Below are positions 28,749 to 37,191 of a stretch of DNA of 64,000 nt, piece after piece. The stretch lies in the NCBI RefSeq assembly GCF_001298445.1, contig NZ_CP012036.1, positions 4,638,158 through 4,702,157 of the forward strand, written 5' to 3'. The DNA comes from Nostoc piscinale CENA21 (GTDB taxonomy: Bacteria > Cyanobacteriota > Cyanobacteriia > Cyanobacteriales > Nostocaceae). The notes beneath the pieces were generated by a model. It had not been told where the DNA came from and made no database searches. It was given only the letters and a program-made list of their open reading frames with translations. A program made the position numbers and the translations under genes. Every line of letters begins with the position of its first letter. Position 1 is the stretch's first letter.

Positions 28749-29691
28749 GAAATGCGAGATTAAATATGGGTAGATGACGTTGATAAAACTAAAAATCGAA
28801 GTATTTACTGGGATGATTTGAGAGTCAAGATATTTAGAATATCTGGTTTTTTCAATTGTTATTTTGAGATGTCAGAGCAGTGCAAGTTTGAGTGTGATTA
28901 TAGCTTGTACATTAACTACCTGCGTACTTAAAGGTATACGGTTGAATCTAATCAGATATCAAGATATTTCTCTTCAAGATTTCTTTATTAAAAAGCAGCT
29001 CATCTTCAAAAGAGATAGAATTGATAATCGATAGAAAACCTGTAGTAACCTCGATTCATCCTAAAATGAATAATTCTAGATTTGGATATTTGTTCAGCAA
29101 GTTAACGTAAGTATTTTTTAAGCTAGCTTGTGAAATTATCATCTAAAGTTCCGAATATAAGAAGAAGAAGCTAGAAATTTATCTTGACATAGCTGGTATT
29201 AAATATCCAGATAGTAATTCAAATCTTTAACTTTATAAAGTAAGTATTTTGAATACCTATGCAAAGATATTTAAGTATGTAATAGATAATTAATTTGATA
29301 TTTATTGCTGAATAGATAAAGGTTTTAAGCAATATTGAATGAGTAGTTTATTTTGTCTAAACAATTTCTCGGAAAACAAATATTGTAATTTTAAAATTTT
29401 CTGTATTACTACTTAAGTATGTTAAAAATATAACTATTTAAGTAAGAGTGTTAAAAATTTGCTTTCACTCTAATAGTAATTACGTACCAAGGTTATCTGC
29501 TAAGAAGGGGTGTAAAGATTTTGAACATCTACACACGCTACTTGGCTCAAGTCGGGAAAACATACACAGCAATTCCGCCTGAACTCATACCGCATTTATG
29601 CAACGCCCCACTGACCTGCTTAGACTTGTTCGCTGAGTGTAGTCATCAATTTTAGTAGGTATAACTGGGAATACTTAATTGAAGAGAGATT
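28749..29691. other. Long AT-rich intergenic region
   Basis: About 940 bp between divergent genes, AT-rich and with no recognised gene. The one open stretch with protein-like composition is 29521-29655 (TTG start, 44 codons, listed separately). The rest should contain the promoters of the NRPS-like gene and the 29692 gene. Confidence 0.55.
29521..29655 (+). CDS. Possible 44-residue small ORF
   Basis: TTG start preceded by aagaaggggtg at a slightly long spacing. The peptide is NIYTRYLAQVGKTY followed by PPELIPHLCNAP and ends ECSHQF. Base composition is clearly less AT-rich than its surroundings, which suggests coding or a gene fragment. I do not recognise it. Confidence 0.25.
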   Translation: MNIYTRYLAQVGKTYTAIPPELIPHLCNAPLTCLDLFAECSHQF

Positions 29692-30255
29692 GTGAATGTC
29701 GAGAATGAGGAGAAAATTGTGAGTCTACCAGTTACAGTAACCTTTATGCTTGCTGATTGGGTTGTTAAAGGTTTAGCAAACGGAACATTGGAAAGAGTTG
29801 GCGGTGTAATTCGAGAAGTCGGCACTAAACAGGTTGTTACTTGGTTAAGAGAAATAACTGGACAGCCTGCTCAAGTTAATAAGTCTAATAATTTGCTCAA
29901 CCTGATTTTTTCAGGAGCTAATCTTGTTACTACAGGGGCTAATGCAGCTTTTACAGGAAATGGACTTGCTAATGTTAATCAACGTTTAGGTGGGGTTGAA
30001 CAAGCAAATTTAGGTAATATTGCTGTGTCAGGAGCAAATCTTGTTGCCACAGTTGCTAGTGCAGCTGCTACAAAAAAAGAACTTACCAATTTTAATGGAC
30101 GTTTAGGTGTTGTTGAAGAGCAGTTAGGAGGAATCGAACAAAGCCTGAAATTAACTCAAGGAGTCTTGCAGGTAACTACTGCCAACAGCATACTAAATCT
30201 TGGCGTTTCAATGATGGGTTTTGTTGTCATAGCTTTTGCCTCTTGGCGCGAATAA
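29692..30255 (+). CDS. Uncharacterised protein with internal repeat and C-terminal membrane helix
   Basis: GTG start with gaagagaga upstream; 187 residues. The middle contains two related segments: SGANLVTTGANAAF with RLGGVEQ (about 74-105) and SGANLVATVASAAA with RLGVVEEQLGGIEQ (about 112-150). The C-terminal stretch SILNLGVSMMGFVVIAFASW is a likely membrane helix. The small-residue-rich amphipathic repeats suggest coiled or membrane-active helices. No function assigned. It contains an in-frame, unbroken A7 run (about 30072-30078). Confidence 0.65.
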   Translation: MNVENEEKIVSLPVTVTFMLADWVVKGLANGTLERVGGVIREVGTKQVVTWLREITGQPAQVNKSNNLLNLIFSGANLVTTGANAAFTGNGLANVNQRLGGVEQANLGNIAVSGANLVATVASAAATKKELTNFNGRLGVVEEQLGGIEQSLKLTQGVLQVTTANSILNLGVSMMGFVVIAFASWRE

Positions 30256-30263
30256 AAATAAAA

Positions 30264-30289
30264 AAGGCGAACTAAACAAGGTTCGCCTT
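30264..30289 (-). terminator. Intrinsic terminator of the chl operon
   Basis: aaggcgaac and gttcgcctt form a 9-bp stem with an 8-nt loop. On the minus strand the stem is followed by tttttattttta, a good U-tract. It lies 40 nt past the chlN stop. For the plus strand there is only an A-rich tail, so it mainly serves chlN. Confidence 0.85.
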
Positions 30290-30328
30290 AAAAATCATAA
30301 TTGTATGAACTTATTCACAAAGTAAATC

Positions 30329-31732
30329 TTAAATCTTGGCTTCTTCTCTGACTAACTTATCCCAACCCAAGTCTTTCAAATTATTATTACGGCGTAGTGG
30401 GCGAGTGACTAACTCTAAGATGTCACGAGCATTGCTAAAACCATGAATTTGAGCGAAGGTAAACTCTACAGACCATTTGGTATTAATACCCCGTGCTTCT
30501 AATGGGTTAGCATGAGCCATTCCAGTAATTACTAAGTCGGGTTTTAACTCATAAATGCGCTGCACTTGGTTGTAATTATCTGGCTTCTCGACAATCTTGG
30601 GTAAAGGTACACCCATTTCTTGGCAGGCTTTCTCTAACATTGCCAATTCTGCTGCTTGGTAACGCTTATCCATGTAAGGAATGCCAACTTCATGGACTGT
30701 CATTCCACAACGCACTAAAAACCGTGCCAAGGACACTTCTAGGAGGTTATCGCCCATAAAGAATACAGATTTGCCCCGAATGAGTTTTACGTAGTCTTCT
30801 AAGCCTGCCCAGATTTGTGCTTCTCGTTCTTCTAAGCCTTTGGGTGTGATGCCAAATACTGAGCAAATTTTTTCTATCCAGGCGCGAGTCCCATCAGGGC
30901 CGATGGGGAAGGGTGCGCCAATTAATTTGCATTTGCGGCGACGCATTAAGGTGGTAGCTGTGCGACTGAGGAAGGGGTTAACACCTGCAACGTAATATCC
31001 TTCTTCTAGCACGGGTAGTTCTGTGAAGCGTTTAGCAGGCAACCAGCCAGAAACTTTGATGCCTTGTTTCTTTAATTCTAGGGTTAGCTGTGTAACGACA
31101 GGATCAGGAAGGGAGCCGAAAAGAACTAGAGGTGGATGATCTACGTATTCTGATTCTTCTTGAACTACATCTTCTTTTTTCTTACCAAAGTGGAGTAGCT
31201 TTTGAATGGCGTTGCGCTCATTTTTCTCATTTTCGGTTACGGGCGCTTGGCTAGGACAGCGATGTGCCATTGCGGCTAAAACAGTGTCTTCACCTTGGGT
31301 AAAAGCGTAATCTAAACCGTTGGCACGGGCGACAACAATGGGAATGCCAATTTCGCTTTCTAACTTGGGTGCTAACCCTTCCAAGTCCATTTTGATAATT
31401 TCTGTGGTGCAAGTGCCAATCCAGACAATTACACTGGGATTGCGATCGCGTTTTATTTGCTCACACAACCGCTTTAATTCTGCATAGTCATTTAACTGTG
31501 CTGAAATATCACCTTCTTCTAACTCTGCCATTGCATAACGGGGTTCAGCAAAAATCATCACTCCCATTGCATTTTGGAGAAAATAGCCACAGGTTTTTGT
31601 CCCAATCACCAAGAAGAAGCTATCTTCAATCTTTTGGTACAACCACGCCACGCAGCTAATCGGGCAGAAGGTGTGGTAATTCCCAGTTTCGCACTCAAAG
31701 TTTAAAGCTTCTGGTTGTTGCGCGACAGTCAT
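30329..31732 (-). CDS. chlN: Light-independent protochlorophyllide reductase subunit N
   Basis: 467 residues, full length for ChlN. The enzyme (with ChlB and ChlL) reduces protochlorophyllide in the dark. Key segments are ETGNYHTFCPISC near the N-terminus with cysteines for the [4Fe-4S] cluster shared with ChlB, GTKTCGYFLQNAMGV, VWIGTCTTEIIKMDL, FFMGDNLLEVSLARFL, and GMAHANPLEARGINTKWS near the C-terminus. Start ATG ACT GTC at 31732. It is the last gene of the chlL-DUF5331-chlN run, separated from DUF5331 by about 180 bp that contains an STRR. chlB is not in the window. Confidence 0.97.
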   Translation of the reverse strand: MTVAQQPEALNFECETGNYHTFCPISCVAWLYQKIEDSFFLVIGTKTCGYFLQNAMGVMIFAEPRYAMAELEEGDISAQLNDYAELKRLCEQIKRDRNPSVIVWIGTCTTEIIKMDLEGLAPKLESEIGIPIVVARANGLDYAFTQGEDTVLAAMAHRCPSQAPVTENEKNERNAIQKLLHFGKKKEDVVQEESEYVDHPPLVLFGSLPDPVVTQLTLELKKQGIKVSGWLPAKRFTELPVLEEGYYVAGVNPFLSRTATTLMRRRKCKLIGAPFPIGPDGTRAWIEKICSVFGITPKGLEEREAQIWAGLEDYVKLIRGKSVFFMGDNLLEVSLARFLVRCGMTVHEVGIPYMDKRYQAAELAMLEKACQEMGVPLPKIVEKPDNYNQVQRIYELKPDLVITGMAHANPLEARGINTKWSVEFTFAQIHGFSNARDILELVTRPLRRNNNLKDLGWDKLVREEAKI

Positions 31733-31828
31733 TTTGGTTTTTCTCCCCTTGTAATTTAAAGGCAGATGAATGTAGGGTCAACAATAGGAAGAGTTGGGGA
31801 GTGAATCAGTAGTGAGAGGATGATCATA

Positions 31829-31866
31829 CCCTACTCTCTACTGCTTACTCCCTACTCCCTACTCTG
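31829..31866 (+). repeat. STRR heptamer repeat between DUF5331 and chlN
   Basis: Repeated ctactcc/cctactc units, including tactccctactccctactct. The array lies inside the presumed chl operon transcript. Confidence 0.8.
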
Positions 31867-31911
31867 TACAGCACAGTGAGCAATCCCTAAATTCAACTGA
31901 AACAGTAACTA

Positions 31912-32685
31912 TTAACTGTTGGGGAAGAGACGGGCAATTTCTGAGTCATCAAAAACACCAGTTGGTAATTCTTCCCCTAGAAAATCATTATTTTCTTCAC
32001 CCTTTTGCAATCCGGTTTCATCACCCCAAACATCAGACAAAACATCATTAAAAGCGTTTTCATCTGGTGTGTTTAAGTCGCCGAGAATTTCTTCATCCAG
32101 TTTGGTTGCTGATGTGGTGTCACTATTAAAGGAAACATCGCCAAAATCATCAGTCTCAGGTGCGATCGCCGAAGACGCTGCCAAAGGCATCGCAGATGGA
32201 GGCTCATGTTTGCCGTTCTGTTCATTGGACAAGGAAACATCACTTAATTCTTGGTTGGTTTCGTTGTCGTTTACTTCACTAGCATCTAAACCAAAACCGT
32301 TGAGGTGAGAAATTGCTAAGGTTTCATCATCAACATTGTCCTCTGGCAGCACAACTGTTGACTCTTCTTGATTTGTCTCTGGCTCTACTAGAGGATTACT
32401 CAGGCGATTACCAAGGGCAATATCTGGGTCAAAATGCAGTTCCAACACTTCAATTAAGGTGTCAGCATCAGCATTCAGTTTGGAAAAGGGCATCATCAAC
32501 TGCGCTAGTTTTGGTTCTAGCGCGTTTACAACTCCCAGGATGAGGTAAGAAGGTGGTCGCTTGCCGCCATCGGGGGTATACACTGACTCGACTTCCATGT
32601 GCAAGGTAATCCAGTCACGGTTAACCTGGAAGAACTGCAACCACTTTTGTCTAATTGAATCTGTAAAGCTACTAAAGAAAGCCAT
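31912..32685 (-). CDS. DUF5331-domain protein between chlL and chlN
   Basis: 257 residues. The N-terminal 90 residues are a conserved cyanobacterial domain (FTDSIRQKWLQFFQVNRDW, then PPSYLILGVVNALEPKLAQLM). The remaining 165 residues are very acidic, rich in Asp/Glu/Asn/Ser and probably disordered, ending DDSEIARLFPNS. Its position 30 nt after chlL and before chlN on the same strand links it to dark-operative chlorophyll synthesis or its regulation, but a biochemical role is not known to me. Start ATG GCT TTC TTT fits the conserved N-terminus. Confidence 0.85.
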   Translation of the reverse strand: MAFFSSFTDSIRQKWLQFFQVNRDWITLHMEVESVYTPDGGKRPPSYLILGVVNALEPKLAQLMMPFSKLNADADTLIEVLELHFDPDIALGNRLSNPLVEPETNQEESTVVLPEDNVDDETLAISHLNGFGLDASEVNDNETNQELSDVSLSNEQNGKHEPPSAMPLAASSAIAPETDDFGDVSFNSDTTSATKLDEEILGDLNTPDENAFNDVLSDVWGDETGLQKGEENNDFLGEELPTGVFDDSEIARLFPNS

Positions 32686-32715
32686 ATTTGTCCCTCATCC
32701 TGAGAACTTGGTGAT

Positions 32716-33582
32716 TTATACAATCATCAAGTCTAATTCCTCTTCTGAATTAGGAACCTGTGGTTTACGCGGATTTAGATAAAAATCAGACAACAAAGAG
32801 AACAATTCGCGATCGGGAGCGTCGTTCGGCACTACTCCCTCTGGTCTTGCCAAAATTTGGTCAGCAATGTTGAGGTAATAGTCGCAAACGTAGTTCAGGG
32901 AAGGATCTGACTCCGCCATTTCAAATAATGTCTTACCTTTGACGCGAGAAACGCGGATATCTTCAATTAAAGGTAAAACCTCTAGAACTGGCATGGGGAC
33001 TGATTCTACATATTTATTAATCAAGTCACGCTTGGATGTGCGATTACCAATTAAACCAGCTAAACGCAATGGGTGAGTCCGGGCTTTTTCTCTGACGGAA
33101 GCGGCAATTCGATTCGCTGCAAATAAAGCATCAAAGCCATTATCAGTAACGATCATGCAGTAATCTGCATAGTTTAAAGGCGCTGCAAAGCCACCACAAA
33201 CTACGTCACCCAATACATCAAATAAAATTACATCATATTCATCAAAGGCGTTGAGTTCTTTCAGTAATTTTACGGTCTCGCCAACTACATAGCCACCACA
33301 GCCTGCACCCGCAGGCGGGCCGCCAGCTTCTACGCAATCAACACCGCCATAGCCTTTGTAAATGACATCTTCTGGCCAAACATCTTCGTAGTGATAATCT
33401 TTGGACTGGAGAGTGTCAATAATTGTCGGAATCAAAAATCCAGTCAGGGTAAAGGTGCTGTCATGTTTCGGGTCACAACCAATTTGCAGCACTTTTTTGC
33501 CCCGTTTGGCTAAAGCGACAGATATGTTACAGCTAGTTGTTGACTTGCCAATACCGCCTTTTCCGTAGACTGCTAGTTTCAC
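32716..33582 (-). CDS. chlL: Light-independent protochlorophyllide reductase ATP-binding protein L
   Basis: I place the start at GTG 33582, giving the family N-terminus (V/M)KLAVYGKGGIGKST and 288 residues; an upstream in-frame ATG at 33612 would add ten unconserved residues. ChlL is the NifH-like electron donor to ChlN/ChlB. It has the P-loop GKGGIGKST, the Cys ligands of the bridging [4Fe-4S] cluster in AGCGGY and DVVCGGF, and the switch region GCDPKHDSTF. The C-terminus ends EELDLMIV. It leads the chlL-DUF5331-chlN operon. The approximately 760-bp upstream region is very AT-rich and has a 12-bp inverted repeat. Confidence 0.97.
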   Translation of the reverse strand: MKLAVYGKGGIGKSTTSCNISVALAKRGKKVLQIGCDPKHDSTFTLTGFLIPTIIDTLQSKDYHYEDVWPEDVIYKGYGGVDCVEAGGPPAGAGCGGYVVGETVKLLKELNAFDEYDVILFDVLGDVVCGGFAAPLNYADYCMIVTDNGFDALFAANRIAASVREKARTHPLRLAGLIGNRTSKRDLINKYVESVPMPVLEVLPLIEDIRVSRVKGKTLFEMAESDPSLNYVCDYYLNIADQILARPEGVVPNDAPDRELFSLLSDFYLNPRKPQVPNSEEELDLMIV

Positions 33583-34344
33583 TGTTATTTGCCTCTTATA
33601 GTTTTTTGTCAAACTTTTGGCTCAAACATTGGCCTTCACCTAGCCGCCGATGGCAATGTGTGAGGTAGTTGAGTGTCATTATTGACGAAATTAGATAGAA
33701 AATAAAGGGGGCAAAAATACAAAAAATCAAGCTATAAAGCTTATTAAATATAATTTATTTGTTTTTGTTAATAAATCAGATATAAAGTTTTTAATAAGCT
33801 TAAAAAGCAAAATTAATAAATTTTTATTTTTTATTTATATAAAAATAGTTACAATAAACAAAAATATAAAAACTCCCTTGGGATAAGGTTTTGATTAAAT
33901 TTGCTCATTTTGATGCCTAATTTAGATGAGTGCAGGATTGGCAGTGAAGAGGAAATTCTCCAACCTCATACGATGAGTAGCAATACCAGTTTTTTAGAGC
34001 ATAAATTAGGCTTGTTTAGACGTTGAGTGGACTGTCTCAAGACTAATTTTTAAAGCTTGATGCTACATTTGTGAAAAATTATAAAATTTAGGCTTTTGAC
34101 TAAAACTTTTGCAAATTTGAGTAATTATGCTCAGTCAATTCTGCTAACACCTAGCCCTAAAGAATGGAATTAATTCGCACGCCAGATGCTACTCTGCGAG
34201 AAGCCGCACAGAGCGCGTCTACAAGTCGGCAGAGCCGCCCAACGCACTGGCTCGGCTATAAACACTAAGTTCACCTACGCGGACTAACACAAAATAAATG
34301 ATTTAGACACCGCGCAGATGGTCATTGTTCTAAGCCTTAGCCCC
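33583..34344. other. AT-rich chlL upstream region
   Basis: No gene. The region has a 12-bp inverted repeat at 33737-33801. Near 34180-34260 lies a GC-richer interspersed repeat (gatgctactctgcgagaag, then aagtcggcagagccgccc). Confidence 0.6.
33737..33801. promoter_or_regulatory. 12-bp perfect inverted repeat upstream of chlL
   Basis: aagcttattaaa (33737-33748) is repeated inverted as tttaataagctt (33790-33801), 41 bp apart, 155-220 bp upstream of the chlL start. It may be a regulatory site or transcript structure; AT-rich composition lowers its significance. Confidence 0.4.
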
Positions 34345-34611
34345 TCACCTCTCAATAAAATTAGAACCACTATAAATTGCTTCCATTTCTTGTAATGATT
34401 GCCAGCCAGCCAACCATTGAGAACGGTCTTGTAACAGTTTGGCGTTAATCCAGAAACGAACATTGGGGTCACAGGAAGCAACCATTTCGGCATAAACCCA
34501 CTTACCTTGATTTTTGCGGTTAACGACTTGAAAGTGTCTCCAACCGTCTACTTTTTTCTGCGCTGTCCACTTAGAGCCTACTAAGTAGGGGAATTTTTGC
34601 TTTTTGGTCAT
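34345..34611 (-). CDS. TIGR02450-family Trp-rich small protein
   Basis: 88 residues with six tryptophans in conserved positions: YLVGSKWTAQKKVDGWRHFQ, QGKWVYAEMVASCDP, RFWINAKLL and SQWLAGWQSL. This matches the small Trp-rich family TIGR02450, common in cyanobacteria and some marine bacteria, of unknown function. It is probably a folded DNA/RNA- or protein-binding module; that is only inference. Start ATG ACC AAA. Confidence 0.8.
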   Translation of the reverse strand: MTKKQKFPYLVGSKWTAQKKVDGWRHFQVVNRKNQGKWVYAEMVASCDPNVRFWINAKLLQDRSQWLAGWQSLQEMEAIYSGSNFIER

Positions 34612-34802
34612 TGGTTATTGATCATTGGTCAATAGTTAAAATTATGCTGTATTTCTTTCTCTAGACAATTCAGGATTTACGTACAAAAATTGTCGGTCAA
34701 GATTAGGTATAAGGGTAAAAGGGTATAAAATTTAAGGATATAGGGATACATACACCTCTATATCCTAAATCCTTACACCCTAGCTTTATGCGTTAGTCCA
34801 AG

Positions 34803-35315
34803 TTACTGGTGAATGACAACAGGTGTTCCGATAGATGCCCAATTAAATAACCATTTAGCATGGTTAGGTGCGACATTAATACAACCATGACTTACAGGTG
34901 TACCGAATTTTTTATGCCAATAAGCACCGTGAATTCCGTAGTTACCTTGGTAAAACATTGCATAAGGGACGTTGGGAACGTCATAATCTCTGCCGCGCAT
35001 TCGGGTTGATTTATGTTTAGACTGAATTTTAAAGCTACCTGTACGTGTGGGAGTTGACTGTTTGCCTGTGGAAATAGTAACTGCGTAAACAGGTTTTCCG
35101 CCTTCCCAGGCTGTTAATCTTTGAGTGGCAAGATTGACTTGTATCCAACGCTGGTCTGATTTTTGTAAGGTTTGGATGTTTTGTTTAATCGTCTCGTTTT
35201 TGGAACTGGCTGTGACTGTATTTGTGCAAACACCAATCACACTCAAAAATATTGCTGCACCGATAACTATTTTTTTTAAGTGGTGCATTGGGTGAGAATT
35301 AATCAGACTTTTCAT
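34803..35315 (-). CDS. L,D-transpeptidase (YkuD family)
   Basis: I chose ATG at 35315 (170 residues); an alternative ATG at 35288 starts directly at the signal peptide (HHLKKIVIGAAIFLSVIG). Longer in-frame starts would read through non-conserved sequence overlapping the aldolase gene. After the signal peptide, the YkuD domain (about residues 60-170) has WIQVNLATQRLTAWEGGKP, GIHGAYW and the catalytic SHGCINV motif with the nucleophile Cys. The enzyme makes 3-3 cross-links in peptidoglycan or anchors proteins in the periplasm. There is no LysM or other wall-binding domain. Confidence 0.9.
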   Translation of the reverse strand: MKSLINSHPMHHLKKIVIGAAIFLSVIGVCTNTVTASSKNETIKQNIQTLQKSDQRWIQVNLATQRLTAWEGGKPVYAVTISTGKQSTPTRTGSFKIQSKHKSTRMRGRDYDVPNVPYAMFYQGNYGIHGAYWHKKFGTPVSHGCINVAPNHAKWLFNWASIGTPVVIHQ

Positions 35316-35398
35316 GATGTATGCACTTTCACAAGGGAGTCTTAAGAATTTTTTCCTTTTTACTTTGTAGCCTAAAAAATCAGTAGATGTGTATTTTG

Positions 35399-36031
35399 CT
35401 ACGCTAAATGCTGCATCAGGTTGCTGGCAGATTGAGCGATCGCCTGCCAATTTTCTGCTGCTACCAACTGTTTCGGAAACAATTCACTGCTTAAGCCCAC
35501 AGCAACAGCCCCAGCTTGGATAAATTCGGAAGCATTTTCTAGGGTGACTCCACCTGTGGGAATTAAAGGAATATGACCCAAGGGAGCCTGTAAACTTTTG
35601 ATATAACTAGCTCCGCCTACTGCTTGTACAGGAAATACCTTCACACAACTAGCACCTTGATGCCAAGCTGTGACAATTTCTGTAGGAGTCAGCGCCCCTG
35701 GAATGATTGGTACATCTTTGGCGACTGCGGAGTGAATCATTTCGATATCAATATGGGGTGAAAATAAGAATTGCGCCCCAGCCGCGATCGCATCTTGTAA
35801 CTGCTGCACGTTGAACAGTGTACCTGTCCCAATCAGACAATCTGGTAATTTCATCCGTAATTTAGCGATCAATTCTGCGGCGCGATCGCTATTCCAAGTA
35901 ATCTCTATTAGCTGCATTCCCCCAGATGCTACCGCCATCGCCATTTTTTCTCCTAATTCGATTTTGGGCGCACGGATAACAGCGATCGCTCTGTTTTTTC
36001 GCAACTGTGATAACCAAACTTGATTAGACAT
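35399..36031 (-). CDS. eda: KHG/KDPG aldolase
   Basis: The start is ATG at 36031 (MSNQVWLSQLRKNR), giving 210 residues, the family length; the longer ORF upstream reads repeat sequence. The protein is a small TIM barrel with AIAVIRAP, the catalytic Glu in QLIEITW, GTGTLFN, FLFSPHID, PGALTPTEI and the Schiff-base Lys in CVKVFPVQAVGG, then IPTGGV. It cleaves 2-keto-3-deoxy-6-phosphogluconate to pyruvate and glyceraldehyde 3-phosphate (Entner-Doudoroff route), and possibly 4-hydroxy-2-oxoglutarate. Stands alone on its transcript. Confidence 0.92.
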   Translation of the reverse strand: MSNQVWLSQLRKNRAIAVIRAPKIELGEKMAMAVASGGMQLIEITWNSDRAAELIAKLRMKLPDCLIGTGTLFNVQQLQDAIAAGAQFLFSPHIDIEMIHSAVAKDVPIIPGALTPTEIVTAWHQGASCVKVFPVQAVGGASYIKSLQAPLGHIPLIPTGGVTLENASEFIQAGAVAVGLSSELFPKQLVAAENWQAIAQSASNLMQHLA

Positions 36032-36089
36032 TCTCGCTGGGACTGGAAACAAGGCATGAAAATATGTACTACCAGCGTGACACATTCTA

Positions 36090-36215
36090 GAGGCAGGAGG
36101 TACTCCGGCTTTGCCGGAGAAGTCAAAAGTAAAAAAGCAAAAGTCAAAAGTATTCTTCATTTTTGCCTTTTGACTTTTGCCTTTTGACTTACCGCTATGC
36201 GGTTGAGGCAGGAGG
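36090..36215. repeat. Interspersed repeats and palindromes upstream of the aldolase
   Basis: Includes the perfect palindrome ctccggc-ttt-gccggag (36103-36119). It is followed by aagtcaaaag/gccttttgactt-type tandem and inverted units that can fold into a long hairpin. These are cyanobacterial intergenic repeats; a related ggcaaaa array is at 63075-63098. Confidence 0.75.
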
Positions 36216-36252
36216 AAAAATCAGCATATAGCTCTCCTACTCCCTAGGTACT

Positions 36253-36283
36253 AAAAAAGGACTGGATAAACCAGCCCTTTTTT
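36253..36283 (-). terminator. Intrinsic terminator after the ferredoxin gene
   Basis: aaaaaaggactgg and ccagccctttttt form a stem with a 5-nt loop and one mismatch, with T/A tracts on both sides. It can act on both strands. It lies 23 nt past the ferredoxin-gene stop. Confidence 0.8.
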
Positions 36284-36305
36284 GTAATTATTTAATTTGT
36301 TTATT

Positions 36306-36767
36306 TTAATAACGGGATTTTTTGGTTTTGAGTTTTTGTTTTTTACGCCGTTTTTCAGAAGTGGCAACTGCCATATCTACCGGATAACCAACAACAGGAA
36401 TTACTTGGTATTTGCGCTCATCTTCTAACTTTCTTAATTCTGTGTAATCTACCCAATGGATACAATCAACCGGACAAGTGTCAATTGCTTCTTGGATGAC
36501 TTCTTCCGCGTCCCCATCTTGGCGAATTACGCGCGATCGCCCGTAATCTGGTTCAATGTAAAAAGTATTTCGCGCAACATGAGCGCAGTGTTTACAACCA
36601 ATACAGGTGATTTCGTCAACATAAACACCCTTTTGGCGTAAAACTCCACCCAACTCCGGTTCTAAACCAGAACGTTCTGGGTTATCCCGCAAAAAACCCC
36701 CTAATTCTGGTTCCAAACCGGAACGGTTATCTTCCTGTTCTTCCGGCGGAGGCAGAAAATCAGCCAT
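36306..36767 (-). CDS. Ferredoxin-like [4Fe-4S] protein with duplicated N-terminal motif
   Basis: 153 residues. An N-terminal segment contains RSGLEPELGGFLR and a second copy RSGLEPELGGVLR. The ferredoxin domain (about 50-115) has CIGCKHCAHVARNTF and later CPVDCIHW, enough cysteines for one [4Fe-4S] cluster. The C-terminal tail is basic (SEKRRKKQKLKTKKS). This is a conserved cyanobacterial/plastid-lineage ferredoxin linked with Ycf35. Its start ATG overlaps the stop of ycf35 (TAATG), so translation is coupled. It probably passes electrons in an unknown redox step together with Ycf35 and DUF2997. Confidence 0.88.
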   Translation of the reverse strand: MADFLPPPEEQEDNRSGLEPELGGFLRDNPERSGLEPELGGVLRQKGVYVDEITCIGCKHCAHVARNTFYIEPDYGRSRVIRQDGDAEEVIQEAIDTCPVDCIHWVDYTELRKLEDERKYQVIPVVGYPVDMAVATSEKRRKKQKLKTKKSRY

Positions 36768-37153
36768 TACGCACTCCAGCGTTGTACTACTAAGCGAATA
36801 GAGCCGTCTTCGTTCTTTTGTTGTTCAGCAACTTGAAAGCCAGCCAATGCAGTTTCTTTAACAACTGTTTGGTAAGCATAACGTTGGGTGACTTGCCGCA
36901 AGAAACCATCTACAGACAGATTTTGTTGCCAGTATTGCAAGTCAGCTACTAATTCATATTCTTTGCCATTCCATCTAAAGCCGATGTCATAGCCATTTTC
37001 CTGCTCAATGGTGACTTCCGCAGGATGGGTTTGACCGCGATAGCCACGTACCTCGCGGGGGCCTGGTTTCCAGTCGATGCCCAAATCAGTTAGCGCATCT
37101 TTTAAAGAATCAAGGTTACGGATTTGAGTCTTAATTTGGCTAAAGTGTGACAT
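36767..37153 (-). CDS. ycf35: Ycf35 / DUF1257 protein
   Basis: 128 residues, the usual length. Recognised by SHFSQIKTQIRNLDSLKDAL, the KPGPREVRGYRGQT segment, DIGFRWNGKEYELVADLQYW and YAYQTVVKE. It is conserved in cyanobacteria and in red-algal plastids (ycf35), with no established function. It is the middle gene of the DUF2997-ycf35-ferredoxin operon and is joined to the ferredoxin gene by a 1-base TAATG overlap. Confidence 0.93.
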   Translation of the reverse strand: MSHFSQIKTQIRNLDSLKDALTDLGIDWKPGPREVRGYRGQTHPAEVTIEQENGYDIGFRWNGKEYELVADLQYWQQNLSVDGFLRQVTQRYAYQTVVKETALAGFQVAEQQKNEDGSIRLVVQRWSA

Positions 37154-37191
37154 GGTGGTTGTAAATCAACGAAAATAAACTGTTAGAAAAC

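Noticed and set aside
31919..32308. 129-codon plus-strand ORF antisense to the DUF5331 gene
   Set aside because: Low-complexity mirror of the acidic tail codons.
35316..35450. Upstream N-terminal extension of the L,D-transpeptidase ORF
   Set aside because: It overlaps the aldolase gene end and precedes a clear signal peptide; the later ATG is more plausible.
36032..36160. N-terminal extension of the aldolase ORF
   Set aside because: The extension is translated from interspersed repeat sequence, and the family start is at MSNQ.
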